Below, piece by piece: positions 8,313-16,408 of a DNA stretch of 64,000 bases. The notes beneath the pieces are model-generated. The model was not told where the DNA came from and did no database searches. It worked only from the letters and a program-made list of their open reading frames with translations. Within the stretch, counting starts at the first letter, position 1. Each line of letters starts with the position of its first letter. The stretch spans positions 11,403 to 75,402 of the forward strand of contig CAYYFE010000017.1 of NCBI GenBank assembly GCA_964471115.1, given 5' to 3'. The translations under genes were made by a program, and so were the position numbers. The stretch is from SYFT01 sp964471115. Its GTDB lineage: Bacteria > Acidobacteriota > Vicinamibacteria > Vicinamibacterales > SCN-69-37.

Positions 8313-11300
8313 TTACTTCTGATTCAGCCAGACGTCTTCGAGGATGTTGAACGTCTCGGCGCCGATCTGCTTGCCGCCAATCGACAGGGTGACGCGGTAG
8401 ACACCGGGACCGATCCCGCCGCCGAAGCCACCGCCGCCGAAGCCGCCGCGGCCACCGCCGCCGGCAGGCGCGGCACAGGGCGTCGGCCCTGCGGCTGCCG
8501 CCGCAGGCGCCTGCGCCTGCTGGCCACCACGGCCGCCGCCACCACCGCCCGCGCCGGGATTGCCGCTGAGCGTCCACTGGAAGCGGTTCATGCCGGCCGT
8601 GCCGGTGCCCACACACGTGCGCACGTCCTGGCCGCTCGCGGTGTTGGTGATGGTCACCAGCACCTGGTCGGTCGTCGCCTGCGGCAGGTACCACGAGATC
8701 GCGGTGCCGCGCGGCGCGGTTTCACCCACCCAGTGCTTGGCGCCCGGCACTTCCGTCATGTTGCGACGGTCGGTCTTCCACTGCACGGCATCACGCGGCT
8801 TGAACAACTTGGGCGCCGTCGCCGCTTCGTTGGCCAGCTGCTGCAGCGCCGTGATGTCGTCCATGATCCAGATCGAGTAGCCGTGGGTGGCCAGCACGAG
8901 GTCGTTGTCGCGCGGATGCACCACGACTTCGTCGACACGGCCGTGCGGCAGGCCGGGTGAGAACTTCACCCAGTTCTGACCCTCGTTGAGCGAGATGAAG
9001 AAGCCGTACTCGGTCGGCGCGTAGAGCAGCGACTTGGCCACGGGATCCTGACGGATCTGGTTCACGTTGCCGCGCGGCAGGTCGCCCACGATGGGCGTCC
9101 ACGTCTTGCCCAGGTCGGTCGTCTTGAAGATGTAGGGCGCGTGGTCGTTGTTGCGGTGGCCGTCCAGCGAGACGTACGCCGTGTTGGTGTCGAAGTACGA
9201 CGGCTGGATGCCCGAGATGTGGTACTCCTTCGTGCCGCCGGGGATGTTCTGCCCGACTTCCGTCCACGTCTGGCCGAAGTCACGCGACACCTGCAGGTTG
9301 CCATCGTCGGTGCCCGCCCAGAGCAGGCCGGGGACGCGCGGCGATTCCTCGAGTTCGACGACCGTGCCGTATTCGTTCTGCACGAAGCCGTCGTGTTTCG
9401 ACAGGATGCAGCGCTGGCCGGGACCGGCGCCACGACCGCACGACGGCAGGCTGTACGACTGTTCCAGGATGTTGCGCTGGTTGATGTCGATGCCCTTGCC
9501 CATCGGCTGGGTCATCGTCCACGTGTTGCCGCGGTCGCGCGAGACGAACACGTGACGGCCGGCAAACAGGATCGTCTGCGGGTTGTGCGGCGAGATGCGG
9601 ATCGGCGAGTTCCAGTTGAACTGCATCGTCTGTTCCTGCGGCAGGTCGCCGACGATGTTGGACTGGGGCGCGCCGCCGCCGGCGCCACCGCGGCCGCCGC
9701 CGGTCAGGCGCGGACGGATGTTGGTGGTGGTGCCGGTGTTCAGGTCGTAGCGGTTGATGTTGCCGTTCTGCGACTCGGTGTAGAAGATGTTCGGGTCGGT
9801 CGGGTCCACCTGCGTCTGGAAGCCGTCACCGCCGCCGACGCTGATCCAGTTCCACATGTAGATGCCGCCCGAGCGCTGCGATGACGGGCCGCACCACGAG
9901 CCGTTGTCCTGCAGACCCGTGCACACCCAGTAGGGGCGGCGCATGTCGACCGAGACGTGGTAGGGCAGGCCGACGGCCTGCAGGCGCACCGACTCCCAGG
10001 TGTCGCCGGCGTCCCAGCTGATGTCGAGGCCGCCGTCGTTGCCGTACATCACGTGCCGGCTGTCGCGCGGGTTGATCCAGATCGCGTGGTTGTCGACGTG
10101 GCCGTGGCCTTCCAGCGTGCGCCACGTGCGGCCGCCGTCAACGGACTTGCGCGGCTGCACGCCGCCCACGTAGACCGTGTCGTGGTTGTTCGGATCGACG
10201 CGAATCTGCGAGTAGTACATCGGGCGCTGATTTTCGTTCGACATGAACGTCCAGGTGCGGCCCTTGTCCATCGAACGCCACACGCCGGGCAGGTTCGGAT
10301 TCGGCGTCTGGGGCGCGCCGCCCTGACGGCCGCCGCCCGCCTGTGCGCCCTGCGGAGCGCCGCCCTGACGACCCGCGGGGGGCGTCGGCGTGTCGCCGGC
10401 CGTGACCGGCACGGGTTCCTTGTCGGGCGCGACTTCGATCTGCGCGTAGATCACGTTCGGGTTCGAGCGCGACATGTCGAGGCCGATGCGGCCCATGGTG
10501 CCGGCCGGCAGGCCGTTGCCGCTCAGCTTGCGCCAGGTCTTGCCGCCGTCGGTCGACTGGTGGATGGCCGAGCCCGGGCCGCCGCCCACAAAACCCCACG
10601 ACGTGCGCCGGCGCTCGTAGGTCGCCGCAAACAACACGTTGGGGTTCGACGGGTCGATCGCCAGGTCCGTCGCGCCGGTGTCCTGGTTCACATACAGCGT
10701 CTTCTGCCACGTCTTGCCACCGTCAGTGGTCATGAACACGCCGCGTTCCTCGTTCGGTCCGAACAGATGGCCCACGGCCGCCACCCAGACGATGTCGGGG
10801 TTTTTCGGGTGGACCACCACGCGGCCAATCGACTGCGTTTCGCGCAGGCCGAGGTGCGTGAACGTGGCGCCGCCGTCGGTCGACTTGTAGACGCCGTCGC
10901 CAAACGACGAGCTCTGGCGGTTGTTCGGTTCGCCGGTGCCCACGTAGAGGATGTTCGGGTTCGACGGCGCGATCGCGATGTCACCCACCGAGTGGTTCGG
11001 CAGGTTGGTCAGGTGGGTGTAGGTGACGCCGTTATTGGTCGTCTTCCACAGGCCGCTGACCGCATAGCCGATGTAAAACGTGCTCGGGTCCTGCTCGACG
11101 ACGGCCAGGTCGTCAATGCGGCCGCCCATGCCGGTCGGGCCAATCGACCGGAAGCGGAACCCCTGCAGCCGGGGATCACTGGGCGCGTTGAGCAGGGTGC
11201 CGGCCGGGGTCGCGGCCTGCGTGCCAATCGACTGCGCGACCAGGTCCCCCGCAAAGGGGGCCATGAGCGCAGCCACACCAGCCACCATCACGAGATGACG

Positions 11301-11327
11301 CCGGAATCGGGAACGGACGTGGGACAT
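8313..11327 (-). CDS. Secreted BNR/sortilin-like beta-propeller protein
   Basis: 1004 residues with a signal peptide (about 1-32, ending DLVAQ). The body has many Asp-box/BNR-like turns (S-x-D-x-G-x-T-W, for example STDGGKTWQ, SMDKGRTWT, SRDRGNTWT, SRDFGQTW), the hallmark of the VPS10/sortilin-like propeller proteins often annotated as glycosyl hydrolase. No catalytic residues can be assigned by eye. Glycine/arginine/glutamine-rich low-complexity stretches occur near residue 330 and near 930-980. A paralogue lies at 21556-24720. AAGGAG sits 8 nt before the ATG, unlike many neighbours, and a 7-bp hairpin lies in the leader. Export is likely; ligand unknown. Confidence 0.85.
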   Translation of the reverse strand: MSHVRSRFRRHLVMVAGVAALMAPFAGDLVAQSIGTQAATPAGTLLNAPSDPRLQGFRFRSIGPTGMGGRIDDLAVVEQDPSTFYIGYAVSGLWKTTNNGVTYTHLTNLPNHSVGDIAIAPSNPNILYVGTGEPNNRQSSSFGDGVYKSTDGGATFTHLGLRETQSIGRVVVHPKNPDIVWVAAVGHLFGPNEERGVFMTTDGGKTWQKTLYVNQDTGATDLAIDPSNPNVLFAATYERRRTSWGFVGGGPGSAIHQSTDGGKTWRKLSGNGLPAGTMGRIGLDMSRSNPNVIYAQIEVAPDKEPVPVTAGDTPTPPAGRQGGAPQGAQAGGGRQGGAPQTPNPNLPGVWRSMDKGRTWTFMSNENQRPMYYSQIRVDPNNHDTVYVGGVQPRKSVDGGRTWRTLEGHGHVDNHAIWINPRDSRHVMYGNDGGLDISWDAGDTWESVRLQAVGLPYHVSVDMRRPYWVCTGLQDNGSWCGPSSQRSGGIYMWNWISVGGGDGFQTQVDPTDPNIFYTESQNGNINRYDLNTGTTTNIRPRLTGGGRGGAGGGAPQSNIVGDLPQEQTMQFNWNSPIRISPHNPQTILFAGRHVFVSRDRGNTWTMTQPMGKGIDINQRNILEQSYSLPSCGRGAGPGQRCILSKHDGFVQNEYGTVVELEESPRVPGLLWAGTDDGNLQVSRDFGQTWTEVGQNIPGGTKEYHISGIQPSYFDTNTAYVSLDGHRNNDHAPYIFKTTDLGKTWTPIVGDLPRGNVNQIRQDPVAKSLLYAPTEYGFFISLNEGQNWVKFSPGLPHGRVDEVVVHPRDNDLVLATHGYSIWIMDDITALQQLANEAATAPKLFKPRDAVQWKTDRRNMTEVPGAKHWVGETAPRGTAISWYLPQATTDQVLVTITNTASGQDVRTCVGTGTAGMNRFQWTLSGNPGAGGGGGGRGGQQAQAPAAAAAGPTPCAAPAGGGGRGGFGGGGFGGGIGPGVYRVTLSIGGKQIGAETFNILEDVWLNQK

Positions 11328-11340
11328 GTGTCTTCTCCTT

Positions 11341-11382
11341 GCTCCGATGGGCTTCGGAGCGGTCTTGCCAACCGGTAATTTA
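11341..11382 (-). promoter_or_regulatory. Promoter and 5' leader hairpin of the BNR gene
   Basis: Read on the minus strand: TAAATT (11377-11382) is a plausible -10, giving a leader of about 43 nt. Close to the 5' end of that leader is a perfect hairpin GCTCCGA-6 nt-TCGGAGC (11341-11360), followed by the ribosome binding site AAGGAG. The hairpin could stabilise the message or end read-through from boxR; which is not clear from sequence. Confidence 0.5.
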
Positions 11383-11403
11383 CGACTGTCGGCCGTCGAT
11401 TGC

Positions 11404-12132
11404 TTAGCAGAAGGCCACGATCCGGTCGACGGTCTGGGAGACGGTGAGGACGGAGGTATCCAGGGTCAGGTCGGCCTGGCGATAAAGCGGGTCACGCAGG
11501 GCAATCAGGTCGCGCAGGGCCTCGCGGGCCTGGGGATGGCCGGCCACCGGCCGCCGGTCGCCCTGCTGGGCGACCCGGTTCCAGTAGTCGTCGGGCCGGG
11601 CCTTGAGCCAGATGGTGGTGGCATGCCGGCGGAGCAGGGCGAAGGTCTCTGGGGCCGTGACCAGGCCGCCGCCCGTGGCAATGACCCGGGCCTGCCCGTC
11701 GGCGCACACCTCGTCGAGCGCGTCGCGTTCCACCCGGCGGTAATAGTCCTCGCCGTACAGGGAAAACAGTTCGCCCAGCGCCAATCCGGCCCGGGTGGCG
11801 ACCACCGTATCCAGCTCCACGAAGGGCAGTTTGAGCCGTCGCGCCAGGCGGCGGCCCACCGTGGTCTTGCCGGCGCCACGCAAGCCGAGCAGGGCAATTG
11901 ACCGAGTGCCGAGCGCCTCCGGCGGCGCCACCAGCGCGACCAGCGGAATCTGCAGCGCCTCGGCGACGGCATTGAGCCGTTCAATCGAGATGTTGCCGCG
12001 TCCCGCCTCGACCTCCGACAGAAACCGCGTCGACACACCCGACGCCGCCGCCACGGCCTTCAGCGTGAGGCCCTGCCGCAGCCGCTGCGCCCGCACGCGC
12101 CGACCCAGGGCGATCAGAAGAGCCACCGACAT
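11404..12132 (-). CDS. boxR: BoxR/BzdR-type regulator: HTH plus shikimate-kinase-like domain
   Basis: 242 residues from ATG 12132. Residues about 6-62 are an XRE-type helix-turn-helix (LIALGRRVRAQRLRQGLTL...GVSTRFLSEVEAGRGNIS). The rest is shikimate-kinase-like with Walker A G83-L-R-G-A-G-K89-T, a later TGGGLV and a lid-like segment. This architecture defines BzdR and BoxR, repressors of benzoate genes whose kinase-like domain senses benzoyl-CoA. It is divergent from boxC, exactly where BoxR should be. A true shikimate kinase in aroK context would lack the HTH and have aro neighbours; none are seen. The longer frame to 12195 translates repeat sequence. TATAGT sits 6 nt before the ATG, so the message may be leaderless. 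Confidence 0.88.
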   Translation of the reverse strand: MSVALLIALGRRVRAQRLRQGLTLKAVAAASGVSTRFLSEVEAGRGNISIERLNAVAEALQIPLVALVAPPEALGTRSIALLGLRGAGKTTVGRRLARRLKLPFVELDTVVATRAGLALGELFSLYGEDYYRRVERDALDEVCADGQARVIATGGGLVTAPETFALLRRHATTIWLKARPDDYWNRVAQQGDRRPVAGHPQAREALRDLIALRDPLYRQADLTLDTSVLTVSQTVDRIVAFC

Positions 12133-12138
12133 GGAAGA

Positions 12139-12144
12139 ACTATA
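12139..12144 (-). promoter_or_regulatory. -10 hexamer TATAGT of boxR, 6 nt before the start codon
   Basis: On the minus strand TATAGT, then TCTTCC, then ATG. Spacing places the transcript start at the start codon; no ribosome binding site is present. No convincing -35. A lone TGCA lies just beyond it (12146-12149); BzdR-type operators contain TGCA half sites, but one copy is not evidence of an operator. Confidence 0.5.
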
Positions 12145-12149
12145 GTGCA

Positions 12150-12237
12150 AACAGGAAGGCCGCAGGGCGCAGGGCGCAGGCCACAGGTAGAGCATGATGA
12201 TCTTCCTGAGCCCTGTGGCTTGTAGCCTGTGCCCTGA
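12150..12237. repeat. CAGGG-family hairpin with conserved loop, boxR-boxC gap
   Basis: Left arm of degenerate heptamers (CGCAGGG, CGCAGGG, CGCAGGC, CACAGGT), loop AGAGCATGATGATCTTCC (about 12189-12206), right arm TGAGCCCTGTGG, TAGCCTGTGCCCTG. The loop is nearly the same as at 54248-54264 and, reversed, at 50000-50016. It lies between the boxR -10 and the boxC -35. Confidence 0.8.
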
Positions 12238-12265
12238 TATGTGGCACTTTACTGCCTCCCTTCCC

Positions 12266-12295
12266 TTGACCGTCCCTGATCCCGGCGGCTACGAT
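12266..12295 (+). promoter_or_regulatory. boxC promoter
   Basis: TTGACC (12266-12271), an 18-bp spacer and TACGAT (12290-12295), the best -35/-10 pair seen in the window. The -10 ends 9 nt before ATG 12305, so the leader is at most about 3 nt and no ribosome binding site fits. This promoter probably drives the whole box run and would be the expected target of BoxR. Confidence 0.55.
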
Positions 12296-12304
12296 CGCTC
12301 GGAC

Positions 12305-13972
12305 ATGGCAGCAGCAGAAACCGCAACAGTGACGACGCCCGTGGTGTCGTTTGACACCCACCCCTCGAAATACCGCCATTGGCGGCTGTCGTTTGACGGC
12401 CCCGTGGCCACGCTCGGCATGGATGTGCAGGAAGACGGCGGCCTGGCGCCGGATTACCGGCTCAAGCTCAATTCCTACGACCTCGGCGTGGACATCGAAC
12501 TGGCCGACGCCATCACGCGGCTGCGGTTCGAGCACCCCGAGGTGCGCACGGTGGTGGTGACCAGCCTGAAGGAGCGCATCTTCTGCGCCGGCGCGAACAT
12601 CTTCATGTTGCGCAGCTCCGGCCACGCGTGGAAGGTGAACTTCTGCAAGTTCACCAACGAGACGCGCCTGGGCATGGAGGACGCCTCCGAGCACAGCGGC
12701 CTGAAGTTTCTGGCCGCGCTCAACGGCATCTGCGCGGGCGGCGGCTACGAACTGGCGCTGGCCTGCGACGAAATCATCCTGGTCGACGACTCGAACTCGG
12801 CGGTCAGCCTGCCGGAGACGCCGCTCTTGGCCGTGTTGCCCGGCACCGGTGGCCTGACGCGTGTGGTCGACAAACGCAAGGTGCGGCGCGACCTGGCCGA
12901 CTTCTTCGGCACGATTGCCGAGGGCGTCAAGGGCAAGCGCGCCGTGGAGTGGGGCCTGGTCGACGCGGTCGTGCCGGCCAGCAAGTTCAAGGACGCGGTG
13001 AAGAAGCGCGCGTTGGAGCTGGCGGCCGGCTCCGATCGTCCGGCCGATGCGAAGGGCATCACGCTGGGCCCGCTTGCCGCCACCTATGGCGCGGACGCGT
13101 GGACGTACTCCTCGGTGACCGTTACGTTCGATCGCGCCAAGCGCTACGCCACGCTCACCGTCAAGGCACCGACCGCTCCGGTTGAGTCGACGCCTGAGGC
13201 GATTCATGCGGCCGGCGACCAGTTCTGGCCGCTGCGCGTCTTCCGCGAACTTGACGATGCGATTCTGCGGCTGCGGGTGAACGAGCGCGAGATCGGCACC
13301 GTGGTGCTCAGGGCCGAAGGGGACCCCACGCTGGTGCTGCAGGCCGACGAGGTGCTGCTGGCGCATCAGTCGAACTGGCTGGTGCGTGAGATCACCCACT
13401 TCATCAAGCGCACGCTCAAGCGTGTGGACCTCTCGGCGAAGAGTTACTTCGCGGTGATCGAGCCGGGGAACGCCTTTGCCGGCACGCTCTTCGAGCTGGC
13501 GCTGGCCGCCGACCGGTCCTACCTGCTCGATGACGATGACCAGACGAATGCGATTCAGTTGTCGCCGATGAATGCCGGACCGCTGCCGATGAGCAACGGC
13601 CTGACCCGTCTGCAGACGCGTTTCTACGGCGCGCCGGAGAAGGTCGATGCGGCCCTGGCGCACGACGGCAAGTTCGATCCGTCCGAGGCGCTCGAGTACG
13701 GCCTGGTCACCTTCGCGCCCGATTCCATCGACTGGGACGATGAGGTGCGGCTGGCGGTGGAAGGCCGGGCGGCGATGTCACCTGACGCGTTGACCGGCAT
13801 GGAAGCGAACCTCCGCTTCGTGGGGCCCGAAACCATGGAGACCAAGATCTTCGGACGGTTGACCGCCTGGCAGAACTGGATCTTCCAGCGTCCCAACGCC
13901 GTCGGCCCCAAGGGCGCGCTCACGTCCTACGGCACGAGCGACAGGGCGGAGTTCGATTTCAACAGAACTTAG
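12305..13972 (+). CDS. boxC: 2,3-epoxybenzoyl-CoA dihydrolase (benzoyl-CoA-dihydrodiol lyase)
   Basis: 555 residues, as expected for BoxC. The enzyme opens the ring of 2,3-epoxybenzoyl-CoA with two waters, giving 3,4-dehydroadipyl-CoA semialdehyde and formate. It is a large crotonase-fold protein: an oxyanion-hole segment RIFCAGANIFML and the ALNGICAGGGYELALACDE helix are clear in the N-terminal half, and a second crotonase-like half contains GTVVLRAEGDP and NAFAGTLFELALAADRSYLLDDDDQ. ATG 12305 (MAAAETATVTT) fits the promoter above; the longer frame from 12194 would translate repeat and promoter sequence. First gene of the box operon, followed by a CAGGG array and boxB. Confidence 0.93.
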   Translation: MAAAETATVTTPVVSFDTHPSKYRHWRLSFDGPVATLGMDVQEDGGLAPDYRLKLNSYDLGVDIELADAITRLRFEHPEVRTVVVTSLKERIFCAGANIFMLRSSGHAWKVNFCKFTNETRLGMEDASEHSGLKFLAALNGICAGGGYELALACDEIILVDDSNSAVSLPETPLLAVLPGTGGLTRVVDKRKVRRDLADFFGTIAEGVKGKRAVEWGLVDAVVPASKFKDAVKKRALELAAGSDRPADAKGITLGPLAATYGADAWTYSSVTVTFDRAKRYATLTVKAPTAPVESTPEAIHAAGDQFWPLRVFRELDDAILRLRVNEREIGTVVLRAEGDPTLVLQADEVLLAHQSNWLVREITHFIKRTLKRVDLSAKSYFAVIEPGNAFAGTLFELALAADRSYLLDDDDQTNAIQLSPMNAGPLPMSNGLTRLQTRFYGAPEKVDAALAHDGKFDPSEALEYGLVTFAPDSIDWDDEVRLAVEGRAAMSPDALTGMEANLRFVGPETMETKIFGRLTAWQNWIFQRPNAVGPKGALTSYGTSDRAEFDFNRT

Positions 13973-13973
13973 G

Positions 13974-14045
13974 AAGGGATAAGGGATAAGGGATCAGGGA
14001 TCATTTCAGGAAGCTCTCCCTGATCCCTGTGCCCTGCTCCCTATG
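13974..14045. repeat. CAGGG-family hairpin between boxC and boxB
   Basis: Left arm GGAAGGGATAAGGGATAAGGG, then ATCAGGG units; loop region TCATTTCAGGAAGCTCT; right arm CCCTGATCCCTGTGCCCTG. Reversed, the loop reads AGAGCTTCC, a shortened version of the conserved CAGGG-family loop. Being inside the operon, it may tune boxC versus boxB expression rather than stop it. Confidence 0.75.
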
Positions 14046-14066
14046 TAAATGCATGAGGCTCCATCG

Positions 14067-15485
14067 ATGATTTCCTCAGAGAAGATTCCCAACAACGTCG
14101 ACCTTCACCTGAACAAGCGTCTGCAGCGGGCGCTCGAGCACTGGCAGCCGGCGTACATCCAGTGGTGGCGCGACATGGGGCCGCAGGGCTTCCAGCATTT
14201 CCATCAGGTGTACGTGCGCACGGCGATCAGCGTGGACTCGGCCGGATGGGCGCACTTCGAGTACGTGCGGCTGCCGGAGTACCGCTGGGGCATCTTCCTG
14301 GCCGATCCGGTGATCAACCGGACGATTGGCTTCGGCGATTTCTACGGTCAGCCGGTGTGGCAGGAAGTGCCCGGCGAGTTCCGCAATCAGCTGCGGCGGC
14401 TGATCGTCACGCAGGGCGACACCGAGCCGGCGTCGGTCGAGCAGCAGCGCTGGCTGGGCCACCGGTGCCCGAGCCTGTACGACCTGCGCAACCTGTTCCA
14501 GGTGAACGTCGAAGAGGGCCGGCACCTCTGGGCAATGGTGTATCTGCTGCACTCGTACTTCGGCCGCGACGGCCGTGACGAGGCCGAAGATCTGCTGGCG
14601 CGCCAGTCGGGCAACCGCGACAAGCCGCGCATCCTCGACGCGTTCAACGAGCCCATCGACACCTGGCTCGACTTCTTCATGTTCACGATGTTCACCGACC
14701 GCGACGGCAAATCGCAGTTGCTGTCGTTGTCCGAGTCGTCACTGGATCCGCTGTCGCGCACCACGCGTTTCATGCTCACCGAAGAAGCGCATCACATGTT
14801 CGTCGGCGACACCGGCATCGGCCGCATCGTCGAGCGCACGTGTCAGCTGATGAAAGAAGCCGGGTTCTCGGAAGATGTGCGCAAGCTGGGCGGCATCGAC
14901 CTGCCGACGATTCAGAAACACATCAACCTGTGGTTTTCGCTCAGCCTCGACCTGCACGGCAACGAAGTGTCGACCAACGCGGCGGCGTATTTTGCCAACG
15001 GGCTCAAGGGCCGTGCGGAAGAAGCCAAGTGGAGCGAACACGAGGTCAAGGAAACCGCCTACGAACTCGACCTCGTCGAAGACGGCCAGGTCAAGCGGAC
15101 GGCCGTGCCGATGCGCAACGCGATGAACGAAGTGCTGCGCGACTGGTACGTGGACGACTGCCAGTCGGGCGTGACGCGGTGGAACAAGATCCTCGAGAAG
15201 TACGGCATCTCGGACCGGCTGACGTTGCCCGATCGGAAGTTCAACCGCGGCATCGGCCAGTTTGCGGCGATTCATGCCGACCCCACCGGCCGCATCATCT
15301 CGACCGAGGAGTGGACGCGCCGCAAGTACGAGTGGCTGCCGAGCCCGGCCGACAAGCAGTTCCTGCTGTCGATCATGAATCAGCCCGTGTACGAAACCGG
15401 CAAGTTCGCGAACTACATCGTGCCGCCGGCGCGCGGCATCAAGGGCACACCGATCAACTTCGAATACGTGCGGACGGAGATGTAG
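14067..15485 (+). CDS. boxB: Benzoyl-CoA 2,3-epoxidase, oxygenase subunit
   Basis: 472 residues from ATG 14067. BoxB is a class I di-iron enzyme that epoxidises benzoyl-CoA using O2 and electrons from BoxA. With this start the six iron ligands of the known Azoarcus BoxB site fall at identical numbers: E120, E150 and H153 (EEGRH), D211, E240 and H243 (EEAHH). That match, plus GAGG 8 nt upstream, favours 14067 over ATG 14049. The protein is cytosolic. The partner reductase BoxA is not found in the window; the ferredoxin at 48274 is a possible but unproven electron donor. Followed directly by a heptamer array leading into the enoyl-CoA hydratase. Confidence 0.96.
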   Translation: MISSEKIPNNVDLHLNKRLQRALEHWQPAYIQWWRDMGPQGFQHFHQVYVRTAISVDSAGWAHFEYVRLPEYRWGIFLADPVINRTIGFGDFYGQPVWQEVPGEFRNQLRRLIVTQGDTEPASVEQQRWLGHRCPSLYDLRNLFQVNVEEGRHLWAMVYLLHSYFGRDGRDEAEDLLARQSGNRDKPRILDAFNEPIDTWLDFFMFTMFTDRDGKSQLLSLSESSLDPLSRTTRFMLTEEAHHMFVGDTGIGRIVERTCQLMKEAGFSEDVRKLGGIDLPTIQKHINLWFSLSLDLHGNEVSTNAAAYFANGLKGRAEEAKWSEHEVKETAYELDLVEDGQVKRTAVPMRNAMNEVLRDWYVDDCQSGVTRWNKILEKYGISDRLTLPDRKFNRGIGQFAAIHADPTGRIISTEEWTRRKYEWLPSPADKQFLLSIMNQPVYETGKFANYIVPPARGIKGTPINFEYVRTEM

Positions 15486-15490
15486 ATAGC

Positions 15491-15521
15491 AGTGCGGAGT
15501 GCGCAGTGCGGAGTGCGGAGT
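15491..15521 (+). repeat. Heptamer array AGTGCGG, abutting a start codon
   Basis: AGTGCGG, AGTGCGC, AGTGCGG, AGTGCGG and a partial AGT end exactly at ATG 15522. The array makes up the whole leader between boxB and the next gene, so no ordinary ribosome binding site is present apart from GGAG/CGGAG inside the units. Confidence 0.93.
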
Positions 15522-16319
15522 ATGGACAAGATCTCAGTTGCGACGTATGGTCCCGTGCGCGTGCTCACGTTGTGTGAGCCGCCGGCGAATACGTACAGCT
15601 ACGAACTGATGCAGGAGCTGGACCGCGCGGTGCTGGATGCGCGGATGGATGCGTCGGTGCACGCCATCGTGTTGACCGGCGCGGGCGAGAAGTTCTTCTG
15701 CGCGGGCGCCACCATCGGGATGCTGAAAGAGGCGACGCCCGACTACAAGTACTACTTCTGCCTGCACGCCAACGAGACACTCAATCGCCTGGAGCAGACG
15801 CCGAAGATCGTCATCGCCGCGCTGAATGGTCATACGGTGGGCGGCGGACTGGAAGTGGCGCTGGCGGCCGACATCCGCATCGCGCGGCAGGGCGCCGGCA
15901 AGATTGGCCTGCCCGAAGTGGCGCTGGGCGTGCTGCCGGGGACCGGCGGGACGCAGCGGCTGGTCCGCCTGCTGGGCAAGGCGAAGGCCATGGAGCTCAT
16001 GTTGTCCGGCCGTCTGCTGTCGATGGAAGACGCGGCCGCGATCGGGCTGATCAACGAAGTCTGGGGCGACGATCGCGCGGAGCCGAAGGCGTTCCTCGAG
16101 GCGATCATCAAGTACGCGGCCTCGTTCGCGCCGCCGCACAAGGCCAGCCTAGCCGTGGGCCGGATCAAACGCGCGGTGCAATCAGGTCCGGAGATGGGAT
16201 TCCACGAAGGGCTGGCGATGGAGCGCGAGCTGCAGCAGTTGCTGTTCCAGAGCGAGGACGCGAAGGAAGGCATCGCCGCGAACCTCGAAAAACGCGCCCC
16301 CAAGTTCAAGGGCAAGTAA
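15522..16319 (+). CDS. Enoyl-CoA hydratase/isomerase of the box cluster
   Basis: 265 residues, crotonase family. Oxyanion-hole segment GEKFFCAGATIGML, then the two acid/base glutamates of true hydratases: one in NGHTVGGGLEVALAAD and one in GLPEVALGVLPGTGG. C-terminal extension ends FLEKRAP-like (NLEKRAPKFKGK), typical for these enzymes. In the box pathway such an enzyme could move or hydrate the double bond of 3,4-dehydroadipyl-CoA on the way to 3-hydroxyadipyl-CoA; this is inferred from position between boxB and the aldehyde dehydrogenase. A longer frame from 15492 would begin with repeat-encoded residues; ATG 15522 directly after the array is preferred. Confidence 0.88.
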   Translation: MDKISVATYGPVRVLTLCEPPANTYSYELMQELDRAVLDARMDASVHAIVLTGAGEKFFCAGATIGMLKEATPDYKYYFCLHANETLNRLEQTPKIVIAALNGHTVGGGLEVALAADIRIARQGAGKIGLPEVALGVLPGTGGTQRLVRLLGKAKAMELMLSGRLLSMEDAAAIGLINEVWGDDRAEPKAFLEAIIKYAASFAPPHKASLAVGRIKRAVQSGPEMGFHEGLAMERELQQLLFQSEDAKEGIAANLEKRAPKFKGK

Positions 16320-16320
16320 T

Positions 16321-16389
16321 CACAGTAGGCATGTAGACATGTAGACAGGAATTTCAAAGCCGTGCCTACATGCCTACATGTCTACTGTG
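16321..16389. repeat. Octamer hairpin TAGRCATG inside the box operon
   Basis: Left arm CACAGTAGGCATGTAGACATG continues to about 16349; right arm 16364-16389 ends CATGTCTACTGTG. The outer 26 bp are complementary apart from three G/A-type differences. Unit is the octamer TAGRCATG. The loop is about 15 nt. It separates the hydratase from the aldehyde dehydrogenase. Confidence 0.85.
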
Positions 16390-16408
16390 CTGACCTAAGA
16401 GGTTCGAG

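Noticed and set aside
9957..11378. Plus-strand 473-codon frame opposite the BNR gene
   Set aside because: Antisense shadow; Val/Arg/His-rich, no motif, and the minus strand has signal peptide, Asp-boxes and a ribosome binding site.
11404..12132. Annotation as shikimate kinase (aroK)
   Set aside because: The N-terminal HTH domain and divergent position to boxC identify a BoxR/BzdR-type regulator.
12194..12304. Upstream extension of boxC
   Set aside because: The extra 37 codons translate the CAGGG array and the -35/-10 region; ATG 12305 fits family length and promoter.
14049..14066. Upstream ATG of boxB
   Set aside because: With ATG 14067 the di-iron ligands fall at the published BoxB numbers and GAGG is correctly spaced; the upstream ATG directly follows repeat sequence.
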